Part shown: positions 9,281 through 17,088 of the stretch, one piece after another
How the letters are laid out: each line of letters begins with the position of its first letter
Numbering within the stretch: position 1 is the first letter of the stretch
Origin: Phenylobacterium sp.
GTDB taxonomy: Bacteria; Pseudomonadota; Alphaproteobacteria; Caulobacterales; Caulobacteraceae
DNA length: 64,000 bases
NCBI RefSeq assembly: GCF_030679875.1
Contig: NZ_JAUXSP010000029.1
Span: 121,019 to 185,018, forward strand
Direction: 5' to 3'
Notes under the pieces: generated by a model
Database searches by the model: none
Told to the model about the DNA's origin: nothing
The model's input: only the letters and a program-made list of their open reading frames with translations
Translations under genes and position numbers: made by a program

Positions 9281-10414
9281 TCAGGCCGCCCGGACGCCCT
9301 TGGTCCATACCCCTCGCACCAGGGGGAGCCCCCCCGCCAGCCGCACGCGCAGCAGATCGGCCCGCTGGCCGGCGGCGATCTCCCCGCGATCTGAGAGGCC
9401 GACAGCCCGGGCCGGCGCTGCGGTGACCAGGGCCGCGGCCCGGGCCAGGCTCCAGCCAAAGGGCGCCCGCGTCATGGCGAAGGCGCACTCCACCAGGCTG
9501 CGGGGCACATAGTCCGAGGCGAAGGCGTCCAGCAGTTCGGCCTCGGCGAGTTCGGCCGCCGGCACATTGCCGGAATAGGAGCCGCCGCGGATCAGGTTCG
9601 GACCGCCCATCACCACCACCATGCCCCGCTCGCGCGCTCGCTGGGCGGCCTCGGCCGTGACCGGAAACTCGGCCACCGTGGCGCCCAGATCAGCGGCCTC
9701 GTCCACATGGGCCAGGCTTTCGTCGTCGTGGCTGGCCAGGGGGATCAGACGGTCCCTGGCCATTTCAGCCACGTGGGTGCGATTGCCCTCGGCGTTGCGC
9801 CCCTGGCGTTCGCGGACCTGCGCCAGTCGGTCGAGGGCGGCCGCCTCGCTCATGCCGTTAGCCTGCCAGTTGGCCATGTGCTTTTCGAGATTGCGATACT
9901 GTCGCTGGCCCGGGGTGTGATCCATCAGGGAGAACAGCGACGTCATCGGATGATCGGCCATGACCTCCAACCGGCTGCGAAGGTCATCGGCCGTGGTCTC
10001 GCATCGCCAGTGGATTTTGTGGTCGGCCCGCAGCATGCCCTGGGTCTGGGCGTCGTGCAGGCCATCTACCAGGCGCTTCAGATTGTCGGTGCTGCGGGCC
10101 GCCGAGGGGTTGAAGGAGCCGAGCGTCAGGGAGTTGAGAACCGTGGTCACCCCCACCGACAGGCCACATCCGTCATGGGTCACCGCCGCCGAGACCGGGT
10201 TCCAGTCGATGTTCGGCCGGGGGAAATAGTGCTTTTCCAGGCTGTCGGTGTGCAGGTCGACGACCCCGGGCATCAGGACATCGCCCTCAAAGTCCTCCCC
10301 AACCTCGCCGCCCCCGCGGTCGACCTGGACGATGACGCCGTCGCGCACCAGAACCGATCCGATGAAGTCATCTTCGCCCGTGACCACACGGGCGTTTCGA
10401 AACGCCAGTTCCAC
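9281..10414 (-). CDS. phnM: alpha-D-ribose 1-methylphosphonate 5-triphosphate diphosphatase (first PhnM copy)
   Basis: An amidohydrolase-fold PhnM of 377 residues, close to E. coli PhnM. It removes diphosphate from the ribosyl triphosphate intermediate made by PhnGHI(L). Metal-site motifs are present: HTDSLEKH near the N-terminus, a later HDDE, and GPNLIRGGSYSGN. The start is set at the GTG at 10414, because AGGAGAAG lies just upstream; the longer frame begins with TTG at 10441 and would include that site. It follows phnF on the same strand. A second phnM closes the phnG operon, so this is a paralogue with Ser where the other has Asn in HTDxLEKH. Confidence 0.87.
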   Translation of the reverse strand: MELAFRNARVVTGEDDFIGSVLVRDGVIVQVDRGGGEVGEDFEGDVLMPGVVDLHTDSLEKHYFPRPNIDWNPVSAAVTHDGCGLSVGVTTVLNSLTLGSFNPSAARSTDNLKRLVDGLHDAQTQGMLRADHKIHWRCETTADDLRSRLEVMADHPMTSLFSLMDHTPGQRQYRNLEKHMANWQANGMSEAAALDRLAQVRERQGRNAEGNRTHVAEMARDRLIPLASHDDESLAHVDEAADLGATVAEFPVTAEAAQRARERGMVVVMGGPNLIRGGSYSGNVPAAELAEAELLDAFASDYVPRSLVECAFAMTRAPFGWSLARAAALVTAAPARAVGLSDRGEIAAGQRADLLRVRLAGGLPLVRGVWTKGVRAA

Positions 10415-10441
10415 ACTCTTCTCCTGGAAAACTTGAGACAA

Positions 10442-11161
10442 TCAGTCCCGCTCTGGGTCCTGGAAGATGATTTCGATCTCCGCGGTGGAGCGGGATTCCC
10501 CGAACTCCAGCGGGCGGCCCAGACCATCGACATTGAGGTATTTGCGGATCAGCAGCGGGACGTGCCGGGGAACGTGCAGTTGCTCGGCCTCCTGCGGGGT
10601 GGGCAGGCGCGCTGAAATGGAGGTTTTTCGCCGCGTATAGTCGGGCACGCCGCTGTCGCGCAGGGTCTGGGTGATGGTGCTGCGGACCTTGTACATCTCG
10701 ATGAAGGTCGGGAAGCGCTCGAAGCTGAAGTGGTGAAGGCCAAGCGCCGTCGGCTCACCATCGACGAAACGTCGCCGCTCCATGAAGATCACCGGCGCGC
10801 CGATCTTCAGGCCCAGGGCCTCGGCCACCGGACTGGTCGCCGGACGAACCTCCAGCTTGATGATCTGGGTGGTCGGCTCCGCGCCGCTTCTCAGGACCGC
10901 CTCGGTGAAGCGGGGCCGCTTCTGGAGCCGCGCCGGACGCGAGGGCCGGCGCACGAAGCTGCCCCGTCCCTGGGTCGACTCCACGATCCCCTTTTCCTGC
11001 AGGTCAGACAGGGCGCGGCGCACCGTGTGTCGATTGACCATGAACTGACGCGACAGCTCGTGTTCGGTCGGTAACTTGTCGCCCGGCGTCAGCTCACGCG
11101 ACCGGATCTGCTGTTCCAGGGACTGGGCGATCTCGCGCCACAACGGCATTCCACCTGACAT
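10442..11161 (-). CDS. phnF: phosphonate regulator PhnF (GntR/HutC family)
   Basis: A 239-residue GntR regulator. An N-terminal winged helix (about 7-72; PGDKLPTEHELSRQFMVNRH) is followed by a UTRA effector domain (about 95-235), which places it in the HutC subfamily that includes PhnF. It is divergent from phnGHIJKLM and precedes phnM on its own strand, the usual position of this repressor. Candidate operators lie in the 154-nt gap to phnG. The ATG at 11161 is preceded by GAGGTGG. A ligand linked to phosphonate breakdown is inferred from context. Confidence 0.9.
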   Translation of the reverse strand: MSGGMPLWREIAQSLEQQIRSRELTPGDKLPTEHELSRQFMVNRHTVRRALSDLQEKGIVESTQGRGSFVRRPSRPARLQKRPRFTEAVLRSGAEPTTQIIKLEVRPATSPVAEALGLKIGAPVIFMERRRFVDGEPTALGLHHFSFERFPTFIEMYKVRSTITQTLRDSGVPDYTRRKTSISARLPTPQEAEQLHVPRHVPLLIRKYLNVDGLGRPLEFGESRSTAEIEIIFQDPERD

Positions 11162-11191
11162 TCCACCACCTCGTCATCAGTCTACGTCGGA

Positions 11192-11220
11192 TGTCCTAGA
11201 CAAGTTTTACTACTGTAAAA
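11192..11220. promoter_or_regulatory. candidate PhnF operators between phnF and phnG
   Basis: Two adjoining inverted repeats: TGTC-CTA-GACA at 11192-11202 and TTTTAC-TACT-GTAAAA at 11205-11220. GntR/HutC repressors bind short dyads of this type. A third dyad, TTGGG-N10-CCCAA, lies at 11251-11270. The region is much more AT-rich than its surroundings. Assignment to PhnF is inference. Confidence 0.5.
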
Positions 11221-11230
11221 TAACTTTCAT
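11213..11230 (+). promoter_or_regulatory. candidate Pho box (PhoB site) upstream of phnG
   Basis: CTGTAAAATAACTTTCAT matches the 18-base Pho-box consensus (two 7-base CTGTCAT-like repeats separated by an AT-rich 4-base spacer) at 15 positions by my count. It reads toward phnG, 86 nt before its start, so phosphate starvation would activate the C-P lyase operon. It overlaps the right arm of a dyad that PhnF could bind. Confidence 0.65.
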
Positions 11231-11315
11231 ACTTGGCTTGTTGTCGCCAATTGGGCTTTCGAATACCCAATGCATAGGACGAATACAACATTTTACTTAC
11301 TTGTCGAGGTGAGGC

Positions 11316-11789
11316 ATGCCGACAGAACCGGTCGAAGCGACGGCGAGCAACGAGCGCCGCAATTGGTTGTCCATCCTGGCCAAGGCGAATCCGGCCGAGG
11401 TGGCCGCAGCCTGGGACGCCCTCTCAGCGCCTCCAGCCTATTCGGCGCTGCGCGCGCCGGAGACAGGCCTTGTTCTGGTGCGGGGCCGCATGGGCGGGGC
11501 CGGTGACGCCTTCAACATGGGCGAGATGACGGTCACCCGCGCGGCGGTGCGGCTGGAGAGCGGCGAGACTGGGATCGGCTATGTCGCCGGCCGCGACCGT
11601 CGCCACGCCGAACTGGCCGCGGCCGTCGACGCCATGATGCAGGCCCCGGCGCTTCGCCCGGCGGTCGAGGGCGCCGTGGTCGCCAAGCTGGCCCGCGCCC
11701 AGGCTGCGCGCCGCGACACCGCCGCCCGCAAGGCGGCGGCCACCAAGGTCGACTTCTTCACCATGGTTCGCACCCGAGGCCCCCAATGA
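11316..11789 (+). CDS. phnG: C-P lyase core subunit PhnG
   Basis: A 157-residue protein matching PhnG, a subunit of the PhnGHIJ core complex. With PhnI, PhnH and PhnL it helps attach phosphonate to the C1 of ribose from ATP. Seen: RRNWLSILAKANPAEV at the N-terminus and the MGEMTVTRAAVRLE segment typical of PhnG. Length fits the family. GAGGTGAG precedes the ATG. It is the first gene of a tightly packed operon: its stop overlaps the phnH start (ATGA). Confidence 0.92.
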   Translation: MPTEPVEATASNERRNWLSILAKANPAEVAAAWDALSAPPAYSALRAPETGLVLVRGRMGGAGDAFNMGEMTVTRAAVRLESGETGIGYVAGRDRRHAELAAAVDAMMQAPALRPAVEGAVVAKLARAQAARRDTAARKAAATKVDFFTMVRTRGPQ

Positions 11790-12403
11790 GCGTCGCAACC
11801 CTTGATCTCAGCCGTATCGCCCCGGCCTTCACTGACCCGGTTCGCGAGAGCCAGGCGGTGTTCCGCGAGGTGATGGAATGCATGGCCCGTCCGGGCCGCA
11901 TCACCCGCTTCGACCGCGCGCCCCAGGCCCCGACCGGTCTGGAAAAGGCCGCCGGCGCCGTGGCCCTGACCCTGTTCGACTTCGAGACCCTGGTCTGGCT
12001 CGACCCGGCGCTCGCCGATTCAGGGGCCGAGGCCTGGATCCGCTTTCACTGCGGCTGCCCGCTGACCACAGCCGGGCAGGAGTCGGCCTTCGCCCTGGTC
12101 ACAGATCTGGCCAAGGCTCCGAACCTGGCCGCCTTCAACCAGGGTGACGCCAAGTATCCCGACCGCTCCACCACGGTGATCCTGCAGCTCCCGTCCCTCG
12201 ACGGCGGGCCTACCGTGACCCTCAGCGGACCGGGCATCCAGACCACCACCGACATCGCGCCCCAGGGGCTGCCCCAGGACTTCTGGACGCAGATCGAGAC
12301 CAACCAGGCGCAGTTCCAGTTCGGCGTCGACGTGCTGCTGGTCGCCGGTGACCAGCTGCTCGCCCTGCCGCGCACCACAACCGCTCAGATCAAGGGAGGC
12401 TGA
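11786..12403 (+). CDS. phnH: C-P lyase core subunit PhnH
   Basis: A 205-residue protein matching PhnH, a fold related to PLP enzymes but without cofactor, which stabilises the PhnGHIJ complex. The N-terminal stretch FTDPVRESQAVFREVMECMA followed by RPGRI is the family signature. It overlaps phnG by 4 nt, and phnI starts after a 1-nt gap with its GGGAGG site inside the phnH end, so the genes are translationally coupled. Confidence 0.92.
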   Translation: MSVATLDLSRIAPAFTDPVRESQAVFREVMECMARPGRITRFDRAPQAPTGLEKAAGAVALTLFDFETLVWLDPALADSGAEAWIRFHCGCPLTTAGQESAFALVTDLAKAPNLAAFNQGDAKYPDRSTTVILQLPSLDGGPTVTLSGPGIQTTTDIAPQGLPQDFWTQIETNQAQFQFGVDVLLVAGDQLLALPRTTTAQIKGG

Positions 12404-12404
12404 C

Positions 12405-13514
12405 ATGGCCTATGTTTCCGTCAAAGGCGGCGAGAAGGCGATCACCCACGCGCACCAGTGGCTGGCCGAAGATCGCCGTGGCGATCCTGGCGTCAGTGAG
12501 CTGGAGGTGGCGCAGGTTCGCGAACAGCTCTCGCTGGCCGTCGACCGGGTGATGAGCGAAGGCTCCTGCTACGACCGCGACCTGGCCGCCCTGGCCATCA
12601 AGCAGGCTCGCGGCGACCTGCCCGAGGCCATCTTCCTGCTGCGGGCCTATCGCACCACCCTGCCCCGCTTCGGCGCCTCCCTGCCCGTGGAGACCGAGGC
12701 CATGGCGGTGCGTCGCCGCGTCTCGGCCGCCTTCAAGGACATTCCCGGCGGCCAGGTGCTTGGCCCCACCTTCGACTACACCCACCGCCTGCTGGACTTC
12801 GCCCTGGCGGCTGAAGGCGGCGTCGCCCCTGAGCCTGCGCCCCAGGCCGAGGAGCCCCAGGCCTATCCCATGCCCAACATCGCCTCGGTGTTCCGGCATG
12901 AGGACCTGCTGGAGCATGACGTCCGCGCGGACGAACCGGCTGAGCCCTACGACCTGACCCGCGAGCCGATGAAGTTCCCCGCCGACCGCGACCAGCGCCT
13001 CCAGGCCCTGGCCCGGGGCGACGAGGGCTTCCTGCTCAGCCTGGCCTATTCCTCGCAGCGGGGCTGGGGCTCGACACACCCCCTCTGCGGCGAAATCCGC
13101 CTAGGGGAAGTGGCCGTCGAATTCGTGCCTGACGAGCTCGGCTTCGCCATCGAGATCGGCGAAATCACCCTGACCGAATGCACCATGCTGTCGGGGTTCG
13201 CAGGCTCTGCCGAGCGTCCGCCGCAATACACCCGCGGCTACGGCCTGACCTTCGGCCACTGCGAGCGCAAGGCCATGAGCATGGCCATCGTCGACCGCGC
13301 CCTGCGTCACCGTGAAGTCGGCGAACAGGCCGACGCGCCGGTGCAGGACGAGGAGTTCGTCCTCTACCACTCCGACAATGTGGAAGCCTCGGGCTTCGTG
13401 CAGCACCTGAAGCTGCCCCACTACGTCGACTTCCAGGCCGACCTGCAACTGATCCGCCGGCTCCGCAAGGAACACGGCGAGCGTCGCGCCGCTCTGAAGG
13501 AAGCCGCAGAATGA
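12405..13514 (+). CDS. phnI: C-P lyase core subunit PhnI
   Basis: A 369-residue PhnI, the nucleosidase/transferase subunit that displaces adenine from ATP and forms the ribosyl phosphonate triphosphate. It begins MAYVSVKGGEKAITHAH as in other PhnI proteins and contains YDLTREPMKFPADRDQRLQ and GYGLTFGHCERKAMSMA. The ATG at 12405 is chosen for its GGGAGG site and the standard N-terminus; the upstream frame lies inside phnH. It overlaps phnJ by 4 nt. Confidence 0.93.
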   Translation: MAYVSVKGGEKAITHAHQWLAEDRRGDPGVSELEVAQVREQLSLAVDRVMSEGSCYDRDLAALAIKQARGDLPEAIFLLRAYRTTLPRFGASLPVETEAMAVRRRVSAAFKDIPGGQVLGPTFDYTHRLLDFALAAEGGVAPEPAPQAEEPQAYPMPNIASVFRHEDLLEHDVRADEPAEPYDLTREPMKFPADRDQRLQALARGDEGFLLSLAYSSQRGWGSTHPLCGEIRLGEVAVEFVPDELGFAIEIGEITLTECTMLSGFAGSAERPPQYTRGYGLTFGHCERKAMSMAIVDRALRHREVGEQADAPVQDEEFVLYHSDNVEASGFVQHLKLPHYVDFQADLQLIRRLRKEHGERRAALKEAAE

Positions 13515-14440
13515 GCACCCCCGTCCCGGCTCGCGCCAATGCGCCCGAGCGCTACTACAACTACGCCTATCTCGATGAGCAGACGAAGCGGATGATCCGC
13601 CGCTCGATCCTGAAGGCCCTGGCCATCCCCGGATACCAGGTGCCCTTCGGCTCGCGAGAAATGCCCGTGCCCTATGGCTGGGGCACCGGCGGCATCCAGC
13701 TGACCGCGGCGATCATCGGACCCGACGATGTCTACAAGTGCATCGATCAGGGCGCTGACGACACCACCAACGCCGTCTCCATCCGCCGGTTCTTCGCCAA
13801 TGTGGCTGACGTCGCCACCACCGAGGACACCGGTGAGGCGACCATCATCCAGACCCGTCACCGGATCCCGGAAAAGCCCCTGAAAGAGGGCCAGGTGCTG
13901 ATCTATCAGGTGCCGCAGCCCGAACCCCTGCGCGGCCTGGAGGCCCGGGAGACCGAGACCCGCGCCATGCACGCCTATGAGGAATACGGCCTGCAGTACG
14001 TCTCCCTCTACGAGAACGTCTCGACCTACGGGCGCATCGCCGCCACCGCCGGCTATCCGGTGATGGTCGAGGAGCGCTACCTGATGTCGCCCTCGCCGAT
14101 CCCCAAGTTCGACAATCCGAAAATGGCCAAGAACGAAGCGGTCATGCTGTTCGGCGCGGGTCGTGAAAAGCGTATCTACGCCGTGCCGCCGTTCACCCGC
14201 GTGCGCAGCCTGGATTTCGAGGATTACCCCTTCGAGACCCAGACCTGGGAAGAGACCTGCGCCCTCTGCGGCGCCAAGGACTCCTATCTGGACGAGGTCA
14301 TCCTCGATGACGCCGGCGACAAGATGTTCGTCTGCTCCGACAGCCACCACTGCGCCGAACGCCGGGCCGCCGGCCATGTCGGCCCCATGGCTGGTCACAG
14401 CCTGGATCAGGACGCCGCACTTAAGGAGCCCGCCCAATGA
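13511..14440 (+). CDS. phnJ: C-P lyase PhnJ (radical SAM)
   Basis: A 309-residue catalytic C-P lyase. The four cysteines are spaced C-x2-C-x21-C-x5-C (250, 253, 275, 281), the PhnJ arrangement for its iron-sulfur cluster and radical chemistry. The glycine-rich GWGTGGIQLT segment is also present. PhnJ uses S-adenosylmethionine to cleave the C-P bond of alpha-D-ribose 1-phosphonate 5-phosphate, releasing the alkane and 5-phosphoribosyl 1,2-cyclic phosphate. It overlaps phnI and phnK by 4 nt each, and no key residue is missing, so the lyase should be functional. Confidence 0.95.
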   Translation: MSTPVPARANAPERYYNYAYLDEQTKRMIRRSILKALAIPGYQVPFGSREMPVPYGWGTGGIQLTAAIIGPDDVYKCIDQGADDTTNAVSIRRFFANVADVATTEDTGEATIIQTRHRIPEKPLKEGQVLIYQVPQPEPLRGLEARETETRAMHAYEEYGLQYVSLYENVSTYGRIAATAGYPVMVEERYLMSPSPIPKFDNPKMAKNEAVMLFGAGREKRIYAVPPFTRVRSLDFEDYPFETQTWEETCALCGAKDSYLDEVILDDAGDKMFVCSDSHHCAERRAAGHVGPMAGHSLDQDAALKEPAQ

Positions 14441-15234
14441 ACGCCATCTCGGGCAGAATTGCGCCCGCCCCCCTGCTCAGCGTCGAGGGCCTGACCAAGT
14501 GGTACGGCCATGTCCTGGGCTGCCGCGACGTGGCCTTCGATCTGCGCCCGGGCGAGGTGCTCGGCATCGTCGGTGAGAGCGGGTCTGGCAAGACCACCCT
14601 GCTCAACTGCATCTCTGGCAAGCTGACGCCGACCGCAGGCGAGGTCCGCTTCGACACCCGCCGCTTCGGCCTGACTGACATCTACGGCCTGTCCGAACCC
14701 GACCGCCGCCGGATGCAGCGGGAGGAATGGGGCTTCGTCCACCAGAACCCCCGCGATGGCCTGCGCATGCGGGTCTCCGGCGGGGCCAATGTGGCCGAGC
14801 CGCTGATGAACCTCGGTGGACGCCACTACGGCGACATGCGCCAGGCCACCATCGACTGGCTGGACCGGGTCGAGCTCGACACCCGCCGCATCGACGACAA
14901 GCCGCGCAACTTCTCCGGCGGCATGCAGCAGCGGATCCAGGTGGCCCGGAACCTGATCCACGGCCCGCGCCTGGTGTTCATGGACGAGCCGACCGGCGGT
15001 CTCGACGTGTCGGTCCAGGCCCGCCTGCTCGACCTGCTCCGTGAGCTGGTCCGAGACCTCGGCCTGGCCGTGATCATCGTCACCCATGACATGGCCGTGG
15101 CCCGCCTGATGGCCGACCGCCTGATGGTCATGAAGGGCGGCGAGGTCGTGGAAACCGGCCTGACCGACCAGGTGCTGGACGATCCCCAGCACCCCTACAC
15201 CCAGCTCCTCGTCTCCTCCGTCCTGCAGATCTAG
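14437..15234 (+). CDS. phnK: C-P lyase ABC ATPase PhnK
   Basis: A 265-residue ABC-type ATPase. Walker A is GESGSGKT (46-53), the signature is FSGGMQQR and Walker B is LVFMDEPTGG. Despite the ABC fold, PhnK does not energise transport; it docks on the PhnGHIJ core through PhnJ. N-terminal residues before the ABC core are slightly longer than in enteric PhnK. It lies between phnJ (4-nt overlap) and phnL (4-nt gap), the canonical order, which separates it from ordinary oligopeptide-transporter ATPases. Confidence 0.93.
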   Translation: MNAISGRIAPAPLLSVEGLTKWYGHVLGCRDVAFDLRPGEVLGIVGESGSGKTTLLNCISGKLTPTAGEVRFDTRRFGLTDIYGLSEPDRRRMQREEWGFVHQNPRDGLRMRVSGGANVAEPLMNLGGRHYGDMRQATIDWLDRVELDTRRIDDKPRNFSGGMQQRIQVARNLIHGPRLVFMDEPTGGLDVSVQARLLDLLRELVRDLGLAVIIVTHDMAVARLMADRLMVMKGGEVVETGLTDQVLDDPQHPYTQLLVSSVLQI

Positions 15235-15238
15235 AGCC

Positions 15239-15943
15239 ATGACCGACAAACCCCTGATCATCGTCGAAGACCTGGCCAAGACCTTTGTTCTGCACAATGC
15301 GGAATCGGCCACCATCCCGGTCTTCCAGGACCTGACCCTGCAGGTCGCCGCCGGCGAGTGCGTGGTGCTGGCCGGAGAGTCCGGCGTCGGCAAGTCCACC
15401 CTGATGCGCTCCATCTTCGGCAACTATCTGCCGACGCAAGGGGCGGTGAAGGTCTGGCACGACGGCGCCTATGTGGACATCACCCAGGCCAGCCCCCACG
15501 AGGTGCTCGAGGTTCGCCGGCGAACCCTGGGCTATGTCTCCCAGTTCCTGCGGGTCATCCCCCGGGTGCCGACCCTGCAGCTGGTGATGGAGCCCTTGCT
15601 GGAGAACGGCGTCTCGTTCGAAGAGGCCAAGGACCGGGCCAGCGAACTGCTGTCGGCGCTCCGCCTGCCACAGGCCCACTGGGACCTGCCGCCGGCCACC
15701 TTCTCCGGCGGCGAGCAGCAGCGGGTCAACATCGCCCGCAGCTTCATCCGGAAATACCCGGTCCTGCTGCTGGATGAGCCCACAGCCTCCCTGGACGCGG
15801 AAAACCGGGCCATCGTCGTGCGGCTGATCAACGAGGCCCTGGCCGAGGGCGCGGCGATGATCGGCATCTTCCACGACCTCGACGTCCGCGACGCCGTGGC
15901 CAGCCGGTTGTTTGAAGTCTCGCAATCCAAGGCGGCGGCCTGA
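15239..15943 (+). CDS. phnL: C-P lyase ABC ATPase PhnL
   Basis: A 234-residue ABC ATPase with Walker A GESGVGKST (46-54), signature FSGGEQQR and Walker B VLLLDEPTASLD. Like PhnK it binds the core complex and is needed for phosphonate breakdown in vivo. The C-terminus reads FHDLDVRDAVASRLFEV, typical of PhnL. It lies 4 nt after phnK and ends 2 nt before phnM. Confidence 0.93.
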   Translation: MTDKPLIIVEDLAKTFVLHNAESATIPVFQDLTLQVAAGECVVLAGESGVGKSTLMRSIFGNYLPTQGAVKVWHDGAYVDITQASPHEVLEVRRRTLGYVSQFLRVIPRVPTLQLVMEPLLENGVSFEEAKDRASELLSALRLPQAHWDLPPATFSGGEQQRVNIARSFIRKYPVLLLDEPTASLDAENRAIVVRLINEALAEGAAMIGIFHDLDVRDAVASRLFEVSQSKAAA

Positions 15944-15945
15944 CC

Positions 15946-17088
15946 ATGACCGAGATCCGCATCTACTCCGACAAGGTGATCACGCCCACGGGCCAGATCG
16001 CCGCTGAACTGGTTCTCCGCGACGGCGTCATCGCCGTCGTGGAGGCCCGGGACTCGGCGCCCGCCGGGGCTCTCGACTGGACCGGCGACGTCCTGATCCC
16101 AGGCCTGATCGACATCCACACCGACAATCTCGAGAAACACTATCAGCCCCGTCCCGGCGCCCTCTGGGACGCCTATGGGGCGGCGCTCGCCCACGACGGC
16201 CAATGCGTCACCGCCGGCATCACCACCGTGCTGGACTCGCTCAGCCTGCACGGGCGCAAGGACGGCCTGGACCGCAAGGACGCCCTCGGTCCGATGATCG
16301 GCGGGATGGACCAGGCGCAGACCGATGGCGCCCTGCGCGCCGATCACCTGTTGCACCTGCGCTGCGAGGTGACTAACCCCGAGCTGCTCACCCTGCTGGA
16401 GCCGCACGCCGACAATCGGCGGCTGAAGCTGCTGTCGGTCATGGACCACACGCCCGGCCAGCGGCAGACAGCCAATGTGGAGCGCCTCCAGGCGCGCATG
16501 GTCGCGGCCGGTCGCAGCTCCGACGAGGTCGAAGAGATCATGACCCGCCGGCACTCTGGCCGCGACCCAGGCGTCGCCTATGACAATCGCCGCAAGGTGG
16601 TGGCCTTCGCCCGCGAATACGGCCTCCCCCTGGCCGCCCACGACGACGAGACCCTTGAACATGTGGAGGAGGCGCACGACGACGGCTGCGTCATCGCCGA
16701 GTTCCCCGTCACCCTGGCCGCAGCGCAAAGGGCGCAGGAGCTCGGCATGTTCGTGGCCATGGGCGCGCCGAACTTCGTGCGCGGCGGCTCGCATTCAGGC
16801 AATCTGTCGGCCCGTGAGAGCGCCCAGGCCGGCGTGCTCGACATCCTCGCCTCGGACTATGTGCCCCTCTCCATGCTCCGTTCCGCCTTCATGTTGATCG
16901 ATGACCTGGGCTGGTCGCCGCAGGCCGCCATGGCCACGGTCAGCTCAGGGCCAGCCCGCAGCCTGGGCCTCGACGACCGGGGCGACATCGTCGCGGGCCA
17001 GCGGGCTGACCTCGTCAGGGTGTCCCGCCGCAGCCAGGGCTGGCCCGTGCCGGTCGAGGTCTGGCGCCAGGGCGCGCGGGTGGCATGA
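15946..17088 (+). CDS. phnM: alpha-D-ribose 1-methylphosphonate 5-triphosphate diphosphatase (second PhnM copy)
   Basis: A 380-residue PhnM in the canonical position after phnL. It has the amidohydrolase motifs HTDNLEKH, MDHTPGQRQ, HDDE and GGSHSGN. It hydrolyses the triphosphate intermediate to alpha-D-ribose 1-phosphonate 5-phosphate, the PhnJ substrate. As the operon copy it is the likely main enzyme; the copy at 9281-10414 is the paralogue. Its stop overlaps the next start (ATGA). Confidence 0.94.
   Translation: MTEIRIYSDKVITPTGQIAAELVLRDGVIAVVEARDSAPAGALDWTGDVLIPGLIDIHTDNLEKHYQPRPGALWDAYGAALAHDGQCVTAGITTVLDSLSLHGRKDGLDRKDALGPMIGGMDQAQTDGALRADHLLHLRCEVTNPELLTLLEPHADNRRLKLLSVMDHTPGQRQTANVERLQARMVAAGRSSDEVEEIMTRRHSGRDPGVAYDNRRKVVAFAREYGLPLAAHDDETLEHVEEAHDDGCVIAEFPVTLAAAQRAQELGMFVAMGAPNFVRGGSHSGNLSARESAQAGVLDILASDYVPLSMLRSAFMLIDDLGWSPQAAMATVSSGPARSLGLDDRGDIVAGQRADLVRVSRRSQGWPVPVEVWRQGARVA

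Noticed and set aside
10415..10441. TTG start nine codons upstream for the first phnM
   Set aside because: The AGGAG site lies inside this extension and points to the GTG at 10414.
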